Translations under genes and position numbers: made by a program
In this document: positions 38,770 through 46,532 of the stretch, piece by piece
How the letters are laid out: every line of letters starts with the position of its first letter
Numbering within the stretch: position 1 is the first letter of the stretch
The notes under the pieces: generated by a model
Databases searched by the model: none
What the model was told of the DNA's origin: nothing
What the model saw: only the letters and a program-made list of their open reading frames with translations
Assembly (NCBI RefSeq): GCF_014762765.1
Contig: NZ_JABURH010000131.1
Location: 1 to 64,000, forward strand
Length of the DNA: 64,000 nucleotides
Origin: Alcanivorax sp.
Lineage (GTDB): Bacteria > Pseudomonadota > Gammaproteobacteria > Pseudomonadales > Alcanivoracaceae
Direction: 5' to 3'

Positions 38770-38824
38770 GTGGGAAGCGATGTCTGGAAGATGCTGGCAG
38801 TGCGGCCAGCATCGCTTCCACAAG
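38769..38824. repeat. REP/BIME-like element (copy 2)
   Basis: Outer arms TTGTGGGAAGCGATG and CATCGCTTCCACAA enclose an inner hairpin GATGCTGGC/GCCAGCATC. The CATCGCTTCC-ACAA end is shared with the element near 1.39 kb. It lies between convergent genes, the usual REP position. Confidence 0.65.
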
Positions 38825-38866
38825 GACTTTCTGTCTGCCGTCAAGCGTTTAGCGTCAGACATCCAT

Positions 38867-39376
38867 TCAGGCAAACTGCTCCACGTAACGCAGAGTATGT
38901 CGATAATCCCCTGCCAGCGCATCGTCGATTTTCGGCGCCACCAGATCCACCAGCTTTTTACCCACCAGTGGAACCGAGGAGGTGATTTCCACTTGGGTTT
39001 GCTGAATAGACTGGTCCTCACCGTCGGCGCTGAGCCGCATGTTGCCACTGATCTTCAACGGTACACTGCCAAGCTGAAAGCGATAGCGGGCTTGATAGCA
39101 GCCCGGCTGTTCAGTGGCTTGCCACAAAAATTCCGTCAGTAGGTCTGCCTGACTGGGCAGCAAACGTCGCGCGAATGACGGCACCTTGTCGGTGCGAATC
39201 TGGATCGGTTGGACGATCTGTATCAGCAGGCCTTCTGCGGTGTCCTGGAAGGCCTGGAACCGGTAGTCGTTCACCTTGCCCCATTCGAAACGTTGTTCGA
39301 AATAGGCCTTACTGGTGAGAATCTCATAAAGTCGGTCCACGCCGACGGGAAATTCCCGGTCAACCATTACCTTCAT
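38867..39376 (-). CDS. DUF2505 domain protein (START/SRPBCC-like)
   Basis: 169-residue protein of the DUF2505 family, probably a helix-grip lipid-binding fold: it begins with the strand VMVDREFPVGVDRLYEILTS, typical of coenzyme Q-binding/polyketide cyclase-like proteins, and ends with a long C-terminal helix. No signal peptide. Ligand unknown. Its ATG overlaps the stop of the REC-GGDEF gene by 4 nt, making it the third gene of a tight operon with a serine hydrolase. Confidence 0.85.
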   Translation of the reverse strand: MKVMVDREFPVGVDRLYEILTSKAYFEQRFEWGKVNDYRFQAFQDTAEGLLIQIVQPIQIRTDKVPSFARRLLPSQADLLTEFLWQATEQPGCYQARYRFQLGSVPLKISGNMRLSADGEDQSIQQTQVEITSSVPLVGKKLVDLVAPKIDDALAGDYRHTLRYVEQFA

Positions 39377-40461
39377 GCTGTCTCCTGGCCTGCCGGCGTC
39401 TGCTCAATCAATTTCAACAGGGGCGCCAGCTGGCGTTTCAAGTCCGGCAATGCATTCACCACCACACGGGTCTTGCCTGCCCGCAACAGGGTGAGTGCCT
39501 GCTCTATGGTTATCGTAGGCGTTGTCTGGGTGGTGGCCAGAGGCTCATCGGGGCCATCTCTGACCACCGCGCCGGGCCCGGCCAAGCGTGCCTTGCTCAT
39601 CTGTTCATCCAATACCGTCTGTACCTGGCGGGGCATCAGCCCGGTATGCGCGGTGGGCGTATGAATGACCACCGACAGCGGCAATTGCTGTGCCCGGCCA
39701 CGAAATTGAAAAGCCAGCTTTTCGCTGACCTTCAACGCCCGCTCGACAAAACGCTGGGCACCATTGGCACCGGCACTGGGCAACAGAATCGTGAACTGGG
39801 CCACGCTGCTTCTTGCCAGCGAATCTTCCTTACGTACCACTCCCCGCATCAACTGCGCCATTTTCATCAGCACCATATCGGTTCTGCGTTTACCGAGCTG
39901 TACGAAAAGTTGATTGAATTGGTAAATCTCCAGTTGCACAACCGACAGCGGAATCTGCTGACGACTGGCTAGCGCCAGCTCCTGGCGCAGGCGATGCTGC
40001 AAATAGCGACGGTTACCCAATCGGGTGAGCGGATCGATCATGGCCTGGCGAGCCAGTTCCTTGCGCTCACGCTGGTAGTGGGCATGAGCACGGGCACGGG
40101 CCAGAAGATCCGTGGAATTAAACGGCTTGCTGATAAAGTCGGTGCCACCCAGACGCAGGGCTTCGCTGCGTGTTTCCTCATCATTCTCTGCACCGGTAAC
40201 GATGATCACCGGCAGGCCGGCAATGCCGTCATCCTCACTGGTGCGGATTTTTTTCAGTAACGTAAAGCCATCCATTTCCGGCATGGCCAGGTCGGAAAAG
40301 ACCACGCTGATGGTCGGGTTGTGGCAGATCATTTCCCAGGCTTCGACGCCGTTTTCCGCCACTTCCACACGAAATTCCCTACCCAGCATTTTGTCTGCGG
40401 CAAGACGCATTACCTTGGAGTCATCCACAAACAGTAATACCGGTTTGTTGTTCTTATCCAT
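39373..40461 (-). CDS. Response regulator with degenerate GGDEF domain
   Basis: 362 residues from MDKNNKPVLLFVDDSK (the ORF track extends it by 91 codons into the upstream gene). An intact receiver domain has D13-D14, phosphoacceptor D57 (FSDLAMPEMDG), T89 and K112. The GGDEF-like domain (about 136-310) starts with DPLTRLGNRR, but the active motif is SVAQF (219-223) instead of GGDEF and the metal-binding LDID reads LEIY, so cyclase activity should be lost. RKED (210-213) stands exactly five residues before the motif, the position of the c-di-GMP inhibitory I-site. A phosphorylation-gated c-di-GMP receptor is a reasonable inference. Confidence 0.9.
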   Translation of the reverse strand: MDKNNKPVLLFVDDSKVMRLAADKMLGREFRVEVAENGVEAWEMICHNPTISVVFSDLAMPEMDGFTLLKKIRTSEDDGIAGLPVIIVTGAENDEETRSEALRLGGTDFISKPFNSTDLLARARAHAHYQRERKELARQAMIDPLTRLGNRRYLQHRLRQELALASRQQIPLSVVQLEIYQFNQLFVQLGKRRTDMVLMKMAQLMRGVVRKEDSLARSSVAQFTILLPSAGANGAQRFVERALKVSEKLAFQFRGRAQQLPLSVVIHTPTAHTGLMPRQVQTVLDEQMSKARLAGPGAVVRDGPDEPLATTQTTPTITIEQALTLLRAGKTRVVVNALPDLKRQLAPLLKLIEQTPAGQETA

Positions 40462-41407
40462 GTGGGTCCATTTCCTTTTTGACCACTGACAAGGCCCCTT
40501 TCGGTCCCGGTTCCCGCCCCCGCACATAGCCATATAGCCGTGAGCGGCGCTGACAGAAATCCCCACGCGCAATGGCAGGCAGATAATGCTCGTTGAGCAA
40601 ATGGCCAGGCCGATCCGAAAGGCAATAGACGGTACCGGCTGTACTGTCCAGATGGGAAAGAATGCCGATCTGCGCCAGATAATCACGCCCGTTGGCAAAG
40701 TGTTCCACATAGGGCACCGGATGACCGGCCGCAAGCGTCAGTTGCGGATCGATTTCCAGGCTGTCAGCCACCCCACCGATGCAATAGATTTCCAGCTTTT
40801 TGACCAGCTGCCGGGCGCTCGGGTGACGTAGCAGCTTGCGCACGATATAGCTGGCCACAATGGTGCCCTGTGAGTGGCAGACCAGCACTACCTGATCATT
40901 ATTTTCCAGCGCCTCCACCAGGATATTCAACGCCGGGCGCGACAACTTGCCGTCCTTGCGCAGGGTGCGTGCGGTAATCGACTCGGCGACATCGCGGATC
41001 AGTCCCCAGGTAGGAGTATGGATCAGGTGAACCGGGCGGCGAAAAATCCTCGCGATCTCGCTGGCATTGAGCAGCGCCACCGGCCCGGCCGTTCCCATGC
41101 CATTGATGAAGAACCAGCGCGAAGAGCGCGCTTCATGGGTGGTCCGCGGAGGGTGGCAGGCCAGGGTGCCCTGGCTGATGGATTCTCGGGTGGCCGGCAC
41201 CAGCAACTGCAAGAGCGAGAACAGGGCCTCACCGCGACTGGCGTAGGAAGACCAGGCCAGTTCCGAGCGAATACCGGGCTCCCGGCCCAGCGGCAGGACC
41301 ATGCGGGGGATATCCGCAGCATGGGTCAGGCTGAGGCGCAGATCACGACGGATGGCAGAACGGTTATCTACCAGACGGCGAAGCCATTGTCGGGGACGGT
41401 GCAACAT
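40454..41407 (-). CDS. Putative alpha/beta serine hydrolase
   Basis: 317 residues. A nucleophile elbow is visible in VVLVCHSQGTIVASYIV, and an upstream FFINGMGTAG block resembles an oxyanion-loop region, so a lipase- or esterase-like alpha/beta fold is likely. The N-terminus is very basic (MLHRPRQWLRRLVDNRS) with no signal peptide, so it is probably cytoplasmic or membrane-peripheral. Substrate unknown. First gene of a three-gene overlapping operon; its stop overlaps the next ATG by 8 nt. Confidence 0.8.
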   Translation of the reverse strand: MLHRPRQWLRRLVDNRSAIRRDLRLSLTHAADIPRMVLPLGREPGIRSELAWSSYASRGEALFSLLQLLVPATRESISQGTLACHPPRTTHEARSSRWFFINGMGTAGPVALLNASEIARIFRRPVHLIHTPTWGLIRDVAESITARTLRKDGKLSRPALNILVEALENNDQVVLVCHSQGTIVASYIVRKLLRHPSARQLVKKLEIYCIGGVADSLEIDPQLTLAAGHPVPYVEHFANGRDYLAQIGILSHLDSTAGTVYCLSDRPGHLLNEHYLPAIARGDFCQRRSRLYGYVRGREPGPKGALSVVKKEMDPHG

Positions 41408-41710
41408 TGGGAAGCCCTGATAAGGGGTGGCGACAAATTCGCCCTAGTACAAAAGTTCCCTCTTACAGTACGTCGAAATGCGGTACTTTGCCAGTAGCAA
41501 TAACGGCCAGCACCACAACTCAACTTCAGCCAAATCAGCAGCTTATTTGATCAACCTTGTGTAGAACCCGAACTTTCAAGGCTGACGGCGGTTATGTCTG
41601 ACGAGCAAAATGTGCCACAAAAAAACAGGCCTGCCGTGCACAAAACGACAGACCTGACCAGGAGACACTGTGATTCTTTTCAACCAGCTATTGATGGGAC
41701 TGCTTGGTCC
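41408..41710. other. 303-bp non-coding gap
   Basis: Lies between the start of the serine-hydrolase operon and the end of the maoC gene, both on the minus strand. It should hold the operon promoter (none stands out) and contains the maoC terminator. I see no small gene or structured RNA in the rest. Confidence 0.6.
41618..41656 (-). terminator. Terminator after the MaoC-type gene
   Basis: CAGGCCTGCCGT and ACGACAGACCTG form a 12-bp stem in the minus-strand RNA (two G-U pairs) with a 7-nt loop and a following U run (plus-strand CACAAAAAAA). It begins about 55 bp after the maoC stop. Confidence 0.88.
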
Positions 41711-42172
41711 TCAGACGAAATACATCAGCAACCACTCGGCCACCAGTGCCGGCTTGTCTTCCCCTTCAATTTCCACAGTAAAGGCAAATTTCAGCAACCA
41801 CTGTCCTTCGCGCTTTTCCGTAGCATCCAGCAAGGTAGCCACCGCACGAACCCGTTTACCCTGTTTCACCGGTGCCATGAAACGCAGCTTGTCGAAGCCG
41901 TAGTTCATGGCCATTTTCATGCCTTTGGGCATCAGGAAGCCGTCAATGGAGGCTTGCAGATATGGCAGCAGCGACAGGGTTAGATAACCGTGGGCGATGG
42001 TAGTGCCGAAAGGCGTGTTCTTCGCCTGGTCTGGGTCCACATGAATGAACTGATGATCCAGAGTCGCGTCAGCAAAAGCGTTAATCCTGTCCTGATCTAT
42101 CTGGAACCAATCAGACGCTCCCAGTTCCTTGCCTACGTAATCGTTCAGCGAGGCTACCTCAACCACTTTCAT
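41711..42172 (-). CDS. MaoC-family (R)-specific enoyl-CoA hydratase-like protein
   Basis: 153-residue single hot-dog domain. The hydratase catalytic pair is seen in FADATLDHQFIHVD (Asp and His five residues apart), followed by PFGTTIAHGYLTLSLLP, the standard MaoC block. Proteins of this type hydrate enoyl-CoA in beta-oxidation side branches or supply (R)-3-hydroxyacyl-CoA. The gap to the upstream alpha/beta hydrolase gene is 108 bp, so co-transcription is uncertain. No PHA synthase is in the window. Confidence 0.88.
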   Translation of the reverse strand: MKVVEVASLNDYVGKELGASDWFQIDQDRINAFADATLDHQFIHVDPDQAKNTPFGTTIAHGYLTLSLLPYLQASIDGFLMPKGMKMAMNYGFDKLRFMAPVKQGKRVRAVATLLDATEKREGQWLLKFAFTVEIEGEDKPALVAEWLLMYFV

Positions 42173-42280
42173 CGTAACGCGCTCCTTGAATGCACTTTTC
42201 TTTCAGCTTAGCGAGCCAGGACAAAGCAATACATGACCCTTTCAGGCAAGAGCTCGGACAGGTCTGGTGCTTTTGGTCAG

Positions 42281-43129
42281 TCAGCCGTTGTTGTCCTCAA
42301 GAAAGGCATTAATCGCCTCTGCCACGGCCTTCGGCGTTTCCATATGCAAATGATGCCGCCCCGGTAAGCGCACCACGGCGGCATCCGGCAACCAGTCCAG
42401 CCTGTGGTCAAACATGCCGTTGCCGCCCATGCCCTGCTCTCCCAGAATCAGGCAGACCGGGGCCTGAATGGCGCGGACAAATCCCTCCACCTGCTCTTCC
42501 GTAAGCCGCAACGAGGAAGTAAGCCGCAGGCGGCTATCCGCCCGCCAGGTCCAGCCATCGGTGACTGGCATCAACCCGCGTTCGCTCAACAATGCGGACG
42601 CCTCCCGGCTCAGGCCACCGAACCCACGGGTGCGTGCCTCCACGGCATCGGCGATGTCTGCATATACCGGCTTGCGCTTGTCTGCCAACGCCATCATGTC
42701 ATCCAGTGACTTGCGCAGGGTGCTGGCCACCTCTTCACCGGGCGTGCTGGGCGGGCCCAACCCTTCAATCAATACCAGCCGTGAGATCCGTTCCGGAAAC
42801 GCTGCGGCAAACAGGCAGGCAATGCCTGCCCCCATGGAGTGACCGACCAGAGTGAAGCGTTGCCAACCGAGCTGGTCCGCCACGGCCAGCACATCACGCA
42901 CGTGATCCACCAAGTGGGTCACCACCCCGTCCGGACGGTGGTCTGAGTGACCATGGCCGGAAAAATCCAGTGCCACCATGGGTCGCTGCCATTGCGATGC
43001 CAGCGGGATATAGGACGCGGCGTTATCCAACCAGCCATGCAGGGCCAGCACCGGCTCACCCTCCCCGTCCCAGCTCAGGGCTGCCAGGGTCTGTCCGAAA
43101 ACCTGAAATTTCTCCTCTTTTGCAGCCAT
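42281..43129 (-). CDS. Alpha/beta hydrolase (first of tandem pair by position)
   Basis: 282 residues, alpha/beta hydrolase fold. The HGW oxyanion loop is LALHGWLDNAASY, the nucleophile elbow GHSMGAGIA, and the likely catalytic His is in RLPGRHHLHMETP near the C-terminus. Resembles small cytoplasmic esterases or epoxide-hydrolase relatives; substrate not assignable. Its ATG overlaps the stop of the next hydrolase gene (TAATG), so the two are coupled. Confidence 0.88.
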   Translation of the reverse strand: MAAKEEKFQVFGQTLAALSWDGEGEPVLALHGWLDNAASYIPLASQWQRPMVALDFSGHGHSDHRPDGVVTHLVDHVRDVLAVADQLGWQRFTLVGHSMGAGIACLFAAAFPERISRLVLIEGLGPPSTPGEEVASTLRKSLDDMMALADKRKPVYADIADAVEARTRGFGGLSREASALLSERGLMPVTDGWTWRADSRLRLTSSLRLTEEQVEGFVRAIQAPVCLILGEQGMGGNGMFDHRLDWLPDAAVVRLPGRHHLHMETPKAVAEAINAFLEDNNG

Positions 43130-43941
43130 TAACCCGCCTCCCCTTGTTGTACCATTTGCAGGGTCTCGCGAAACAAGGCCAGGGTCTGCTCGGGCTTCTC
43201 CAACGGGTACATATGCGACCCTTCAGCAATACGATGAAGCATGCCGTGACGGCGCACATGACGGCGGGCGCTGTCGAGAAACGGCGATGGCGACCCCTTG
43301 CCGGTGATGATCGCCCCCGGCACTTTCAGCCTGGGCATGCGTGTGGCGGACGTCGGGGTATGTCGAAAAATGGCCACTTCCACCTCAGGCCGAAAACGCA
43401 ATCGCCAGCCTCCCTGCCAAGGCTCCAGCCCGGCTCGCAGGTAATCTGCCAGACAACGTGGATCAAAGGCCCGGAACAGGCCACGGGAAGAAAAATAGCT
43501 CTCCACAGCCTCCCAATTCGGCCAGTAATCCAGCCGGCCCTTGCTCTTACCCGCCGGGGTCACCCGATCAATCATGCCGGTCAGTTTTGCCGCGTGCATC
43601 ATCACCCCGTGCCAACCATTCATCATTGGCGGGTCAAGCATGATCAGCGCGGAAAACCATTCCGGTCTACGCTGGGCCACCAGATACATGACCACTGAGC
43701 CCAGCGAGTGGCCAGCACCGACAATGGGCTTGGCCAGGGATTCAAGCCTGGCTTCCAGCTCCAGGCTGAGACTGTGCCAGTCCGCATCCACCGGATACGC
43801 CGGGTTATGACCAAGGCGATCGATGATGGTGACATCGAATTCGTCCACCAGCGGCGCCAGGAAGGTGTCATAACTGTGACCGGGAATACCATTGGCATGG
43901 GCGAAGACCAGCGTCTGGCGACCGGCTGAAACTGCTGACAT
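43129..43941 (-). CDS. Alpha/beta hydrolase (second of tandem pair)
   Basis: About 270 residues from MSAVSAGRQTLVFAHANG (ATG at 43941 with GGGAGA upstream; the ORF track start is 14 codons early). Oxyanion loop FAHANGIPGHSYD, nucleophile elbow GAGHSLGSVVMYL, and His in IAEGSHMYPLEKPE near the end. It is only loosely similar to the adjacent hydrolase, so this is a pair of different subfamilies rather than a recent duplication. Divergent from xthA. Confidence 0.87.
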   Translation of the reverse strand: MSAVSAGRQTLVFAHANGIPGHSYDTFLAPLVDEFDVTIIDRLGHNPAYPVDADWHSLSLELEARLESLAKPIVGAGHSLGSVVMYLVAQRRPEWFSALIMLDPPMMNGWHGVMMHAAKLTGMIDRVTPAGKSKGRLDYWPNWEAVESYFSSRGLFRAFDPRCLADYLRAGLEPWQGGWRLRFRPEVEVAIFRHTPTSATRMPRLKVPGAIITGKGSPSPFLDSARRHVRRHGMLHRIAEGSHMYPLEKPEQTLALFRETLQMVQQGEAG

Positions 43942-44083
43942 GGTGTCTCCCTGAGTTGGGCATGAAAACAAAAGAGACATCATAGCGGTATCTGTTCACC
44001 CCGGACCATGTCCGAAAACGCCATAGGGTTGCCTGCCTTCGTCATCTTTTGTTGGTGTACAATGCCGCCATTAAGGAGGCCTC

Positions 44084-44899
44084 ATGACCCTGATTTCATT
44101 CAACATCAATGGCATTCGCGCCCGTCTGCACCAGCTGCAGGCAGTCATCGATAAATATCAACCGGCCATGATCGGCCTGCAGGAAACCAAGGTTCACGAC
44201 CCGGAGTTTCCCGAACAGGCGGTCCGCGACATGGGCTATCACCCCTATTATTTCGGGCAGAAAGGACACTACGGGGTGGCGTTGATAACCCATGAGCCTC
44301 TGGAATCAGTGCAGTACGGCTTCCCTACCGACGCTGAAGACGCTCAGCGACGCATGATCATCGGTACCCTTCGCCATACCGATGGCTCTGCCATTACCGT
44401 GCTGAATGGTTATTTCCCCCAAGGGGAAAACCGGGAACACCCGATCAAGTTTCCCGCCAAGGAAAAGTTCTATCAGGATCTGCAGGACTATCTGACTAAC
44501 CATCATCAGCCCAACGATCAGGTGGCTGTGATGGGAGATTTCAACATTTCCTCCACCGATAGGGATATCGGAATCGGCGAGGCCAACCGAAAACGCTGGC
44601 TGCGCGAAGGCAAAACCAGCTTCTTGCCGGAAGAGCGTGAATGGTGGCAGCGTCTGATTGACTGGGGACTGACTGACACCTTCCGGCACCAGAATCCGGA
44701 AACCGATGACATCTTTTCCTGGTTCGATTATCGCTCCCGGGGATTTGAGCGAGAGCCCCGCCGGGGGCTGCGCATTGATACGGTGCTGGCCACCCCGCCG
44801 TTGCTGGATAAACTCGACTCTACCGGCGTGGACTACGAGCTGCGCGGCATGGAAAAGCCCTCTGATCATTGCCCGGTGTGGGCACGGTTTCGCGGCTGA
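44084..44899 (+). CDS. xthA: Exodeoxyribonuclease III
   Basis: Major AP endonuclease / 3'-5' exonuclease of base excision repair, 271 residues. Catalytic blocks [31 protein letters not shown] and the final [10 protein letters not shown] are all present and very close to E. coli ExoIII. TAAGGAGG gives an ideal ribosome binding site. The next gene begins 3 bp after the stop. Confidence 0.97.
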   Translation: MTLISFNINGIRARLHQLQAVIDKYQPAMIGLQETKVHDPEFPEQAVRDMGYHPYYFGQKGHYGVALITHEPLESVQYGFPTDAEDAQRRMIIGTLRHTDGSAITVLNGYFPQGENREHPIKFPAKEKFYQDLQDYLTNHHQPNDQVAVMGDFNISSTDRDIGIGEANRKRWLREGKTSFLPEEREWWQRLIDWGLTDTFRHQNPETDDIFSWFDYRSRGFEREPRRGLRIDTVLATPPLLDKLDSTGVDYELRGMEKPSDHCPVWARFRG

Positions 44900-44902
44900 T
44901 CC

Positions 44903-45928
44903 ATGAAAATCAAACTGCATCCGGAAAAGCTCAAGCTCAACCTGGACACGGCCGGTTTTGTTATCGATCTGTTGATGATTGCCCTGGTGATCCTCAATCT
45001 GGGGCTTATCCTGTTTGACTGGCTCTTCCAGGTGCCGCCCGTGCAGGAGTTCCTGGCGGGAATAACGCCGGCGTTCCATGCGTTCTACCGCGACACCATC
45101 CACAGCAACTTCCTGTTCTATGACCTTTGTTTTGTCGCCGTTTACCTGACCGAATTCATGATCCGCTGGGTTGTCGCTATTGCCCGTGGCACCTACCACC
45201 GCTGGTTCTTTTACCCCTTTGCCCACTGGTATGACCTGCTCGGCTGTATCCCGGTGGGCAGTTTCCGCTGGTTGCGGATTCTGCGTGTGGTTGGCCTGGT
45301 CATGCGTCTGCAGCGCATGGGTATTATCGACCTGTCACAAACCTGGCTGGGCCAGACTATCCTCAAGTATTACGGCATCGTGGTAGAGGAAGTCTCCGAC
45401 CGGGTAGTGATCAATGTACTGAGCGGCGCTCAGCGGGAAATCGGCGGCGGTAGCCCGCTACTGCATCGCATCGAATCCCAGGTATTGGCTCCACGCCAGG
45501 ACAAGCTGGTTAGCTTTATCGCCACCCGAATCGCCGACGCCACCCAGAAGAGCCATGGTCAGTATCGTGACCAGCTGGCGGAATATTTCGCTCATCTTAC
45601 CGACGAGTCACTGACCCGCACCCAGGCGGGTAAACGGCTGGCGGCAATCCCGGTGGCCGGGCCACGGGCCATTGCCCTGCTCGGCGAGGCTGTCCGCGAA
45701 ACCGGTACCGCCTTCGTGGACCAACTGGTGGATGACCTGGCTTCACCGGCCAATCGGCCACAACTGGAGCAGCTTCTGCACGATCTGATTGGCGCTGCCA
45801 AAGGCGAAGGGGAGCAGCTGGATCAGTTGATCCGCGACACCTTGCTGGATGTGCTGGAACAGGTAAAAGCCCAGATGGCCGTGCAACAATGGAAGCTGGA
45901 AGAGCAAGACGGCCACGAAAAAAGTTGA
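44903..45928 (+). CDS. Voltage-sensor-like membrane protein without pore domain
   Basis: 341 residues. The N-terminal part reads like the S1-S4 voltage-sensor of ion channels: S1 about 18-42, S2 about 70-93 with Y81-xx-E84 (charge-transfer-type pair), S3 about 103-117 with D111, and an S4-like helix carrying R122, R125, R128, R135 and R138 (FRWLRILRVVGLVMRLQR). No S5-pore-S6 or selectivity filter follows; instead there is a soluble helical region of about 200 residues. It might be a proton channel, a voltage-sensing regulator or a structural relative. It starts 3 bp after xthA with no clear ribosome binding site. Confidence 0.75.
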   Translation: MKIKLHPEKLKLNLDTAGFVIDLLMIALVILNLGLILFDWLFQVPPVQEFLAGITPAFHAFYRDTIHSNFLFYDLCFVAVYLTEFMIRWVVAIARGTYHRWFFYPFAHWYDLLGCIPVGSFRWLRILRVVGLVMRLQRMGIIDLSQTWLGQTILKYYGIVVEEVSDRVVINVLSGAQREIGGGSPLLHRIESQVLAPRQDKLVSFIATRIADATQKSHGQYRDQLAEYFAHLTDESLTRTQAGKRLAAIPVAGPRAIALLGEAVRETGTAFVDQLVDDLASPANRPQLEQLLHDLIGAAKGEGEQLDQLIRDTLLDVLEQVKAQMAVQQWKLEEQDGHEKS

Positions 45929-45979
45929 TAACATCGACTAGGACTAAAGTCTCAGCACATACGCCAACCGGATCACATC

Positions 45980-46483
45980 ATGAGCGCCACCACCGATTCC
46001 AGTGACGACAATCTGCAGCTACCCCGCTCCCGCATTCTGCTGGTGGATGACACCCCGCAGAATCTGGTCGCCCTTGAGGTAGTGCTGGAAGATATGGACT
46101 GTGATCTGGACAGCGTCACCAGCGGCAATGCGGCGCTGGCCAAGCTGCTCAAGGAAGATTACGCCCTGGTGCTCCTGGATGTACAAATGCCGGAAATGGA
46201 TGGTTTCGAGGTAGCCGGCATCATGCGCTCGCACCAGCGCACTCAGAATGTGCCTATCATTTTTGTGACTGCGATCTCGAAAGAAACCCGCTTTGTGCAA
46301 CAAGGTTATCGCAGTGGTGCCGTAGACTATCTGTTCAAGCCCATTGATCCGCAACTTTTGCAGAGCAAGGTCAGTTTTTTCCTGAGCCTTGATCAACAGA
46401 AAAAGCGACTGGAAGCGAAACTGGCCCAGGCCCGTCGCTCCGAAGCGGAAATGAAAGCGCTTTACGGCGAACCACCCGAGTAA
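45980..46483 (+). CDS. Stand-alone receiver domain response regulator
   Basis: 167 residues: one CheY-like receiver with DD in LLVDDTPQNL, the phosphoacceptor Asp in LVLLDVQMPEMDGF, Thr in FVTAISKE and Lys in YLFKPID, then a short coiled-coil tail (QKKRLEAKLAQARRSEAEMKAL) but no output domain. There is no histidine kinase nearby; a Ser/Thr kinase gene follows 49 bp downstream. The tail may dimerise or contact a partner. Confidence 0.92.
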   Translation: MSATTDSSDDNLQLPRSRILLVDDTPQNLVALEVVLEDMDCDLDSVTSGNAALAKLLKEDYALVLLDVQMPEMDGFEVAGIMRSHQRTQNVPIIFVTAISKETRFVQQGYRSGAVDYLFKPIDPQLLQSKVSFFLSLDQQKKRLEAKLAQARRSEAEMKALYGEPPE

Positions 46484-46532
46484 ATCTCCGGGCCCGACAA
46501 CAACAAACGGTCAGGACGACCTGAATAACAGC

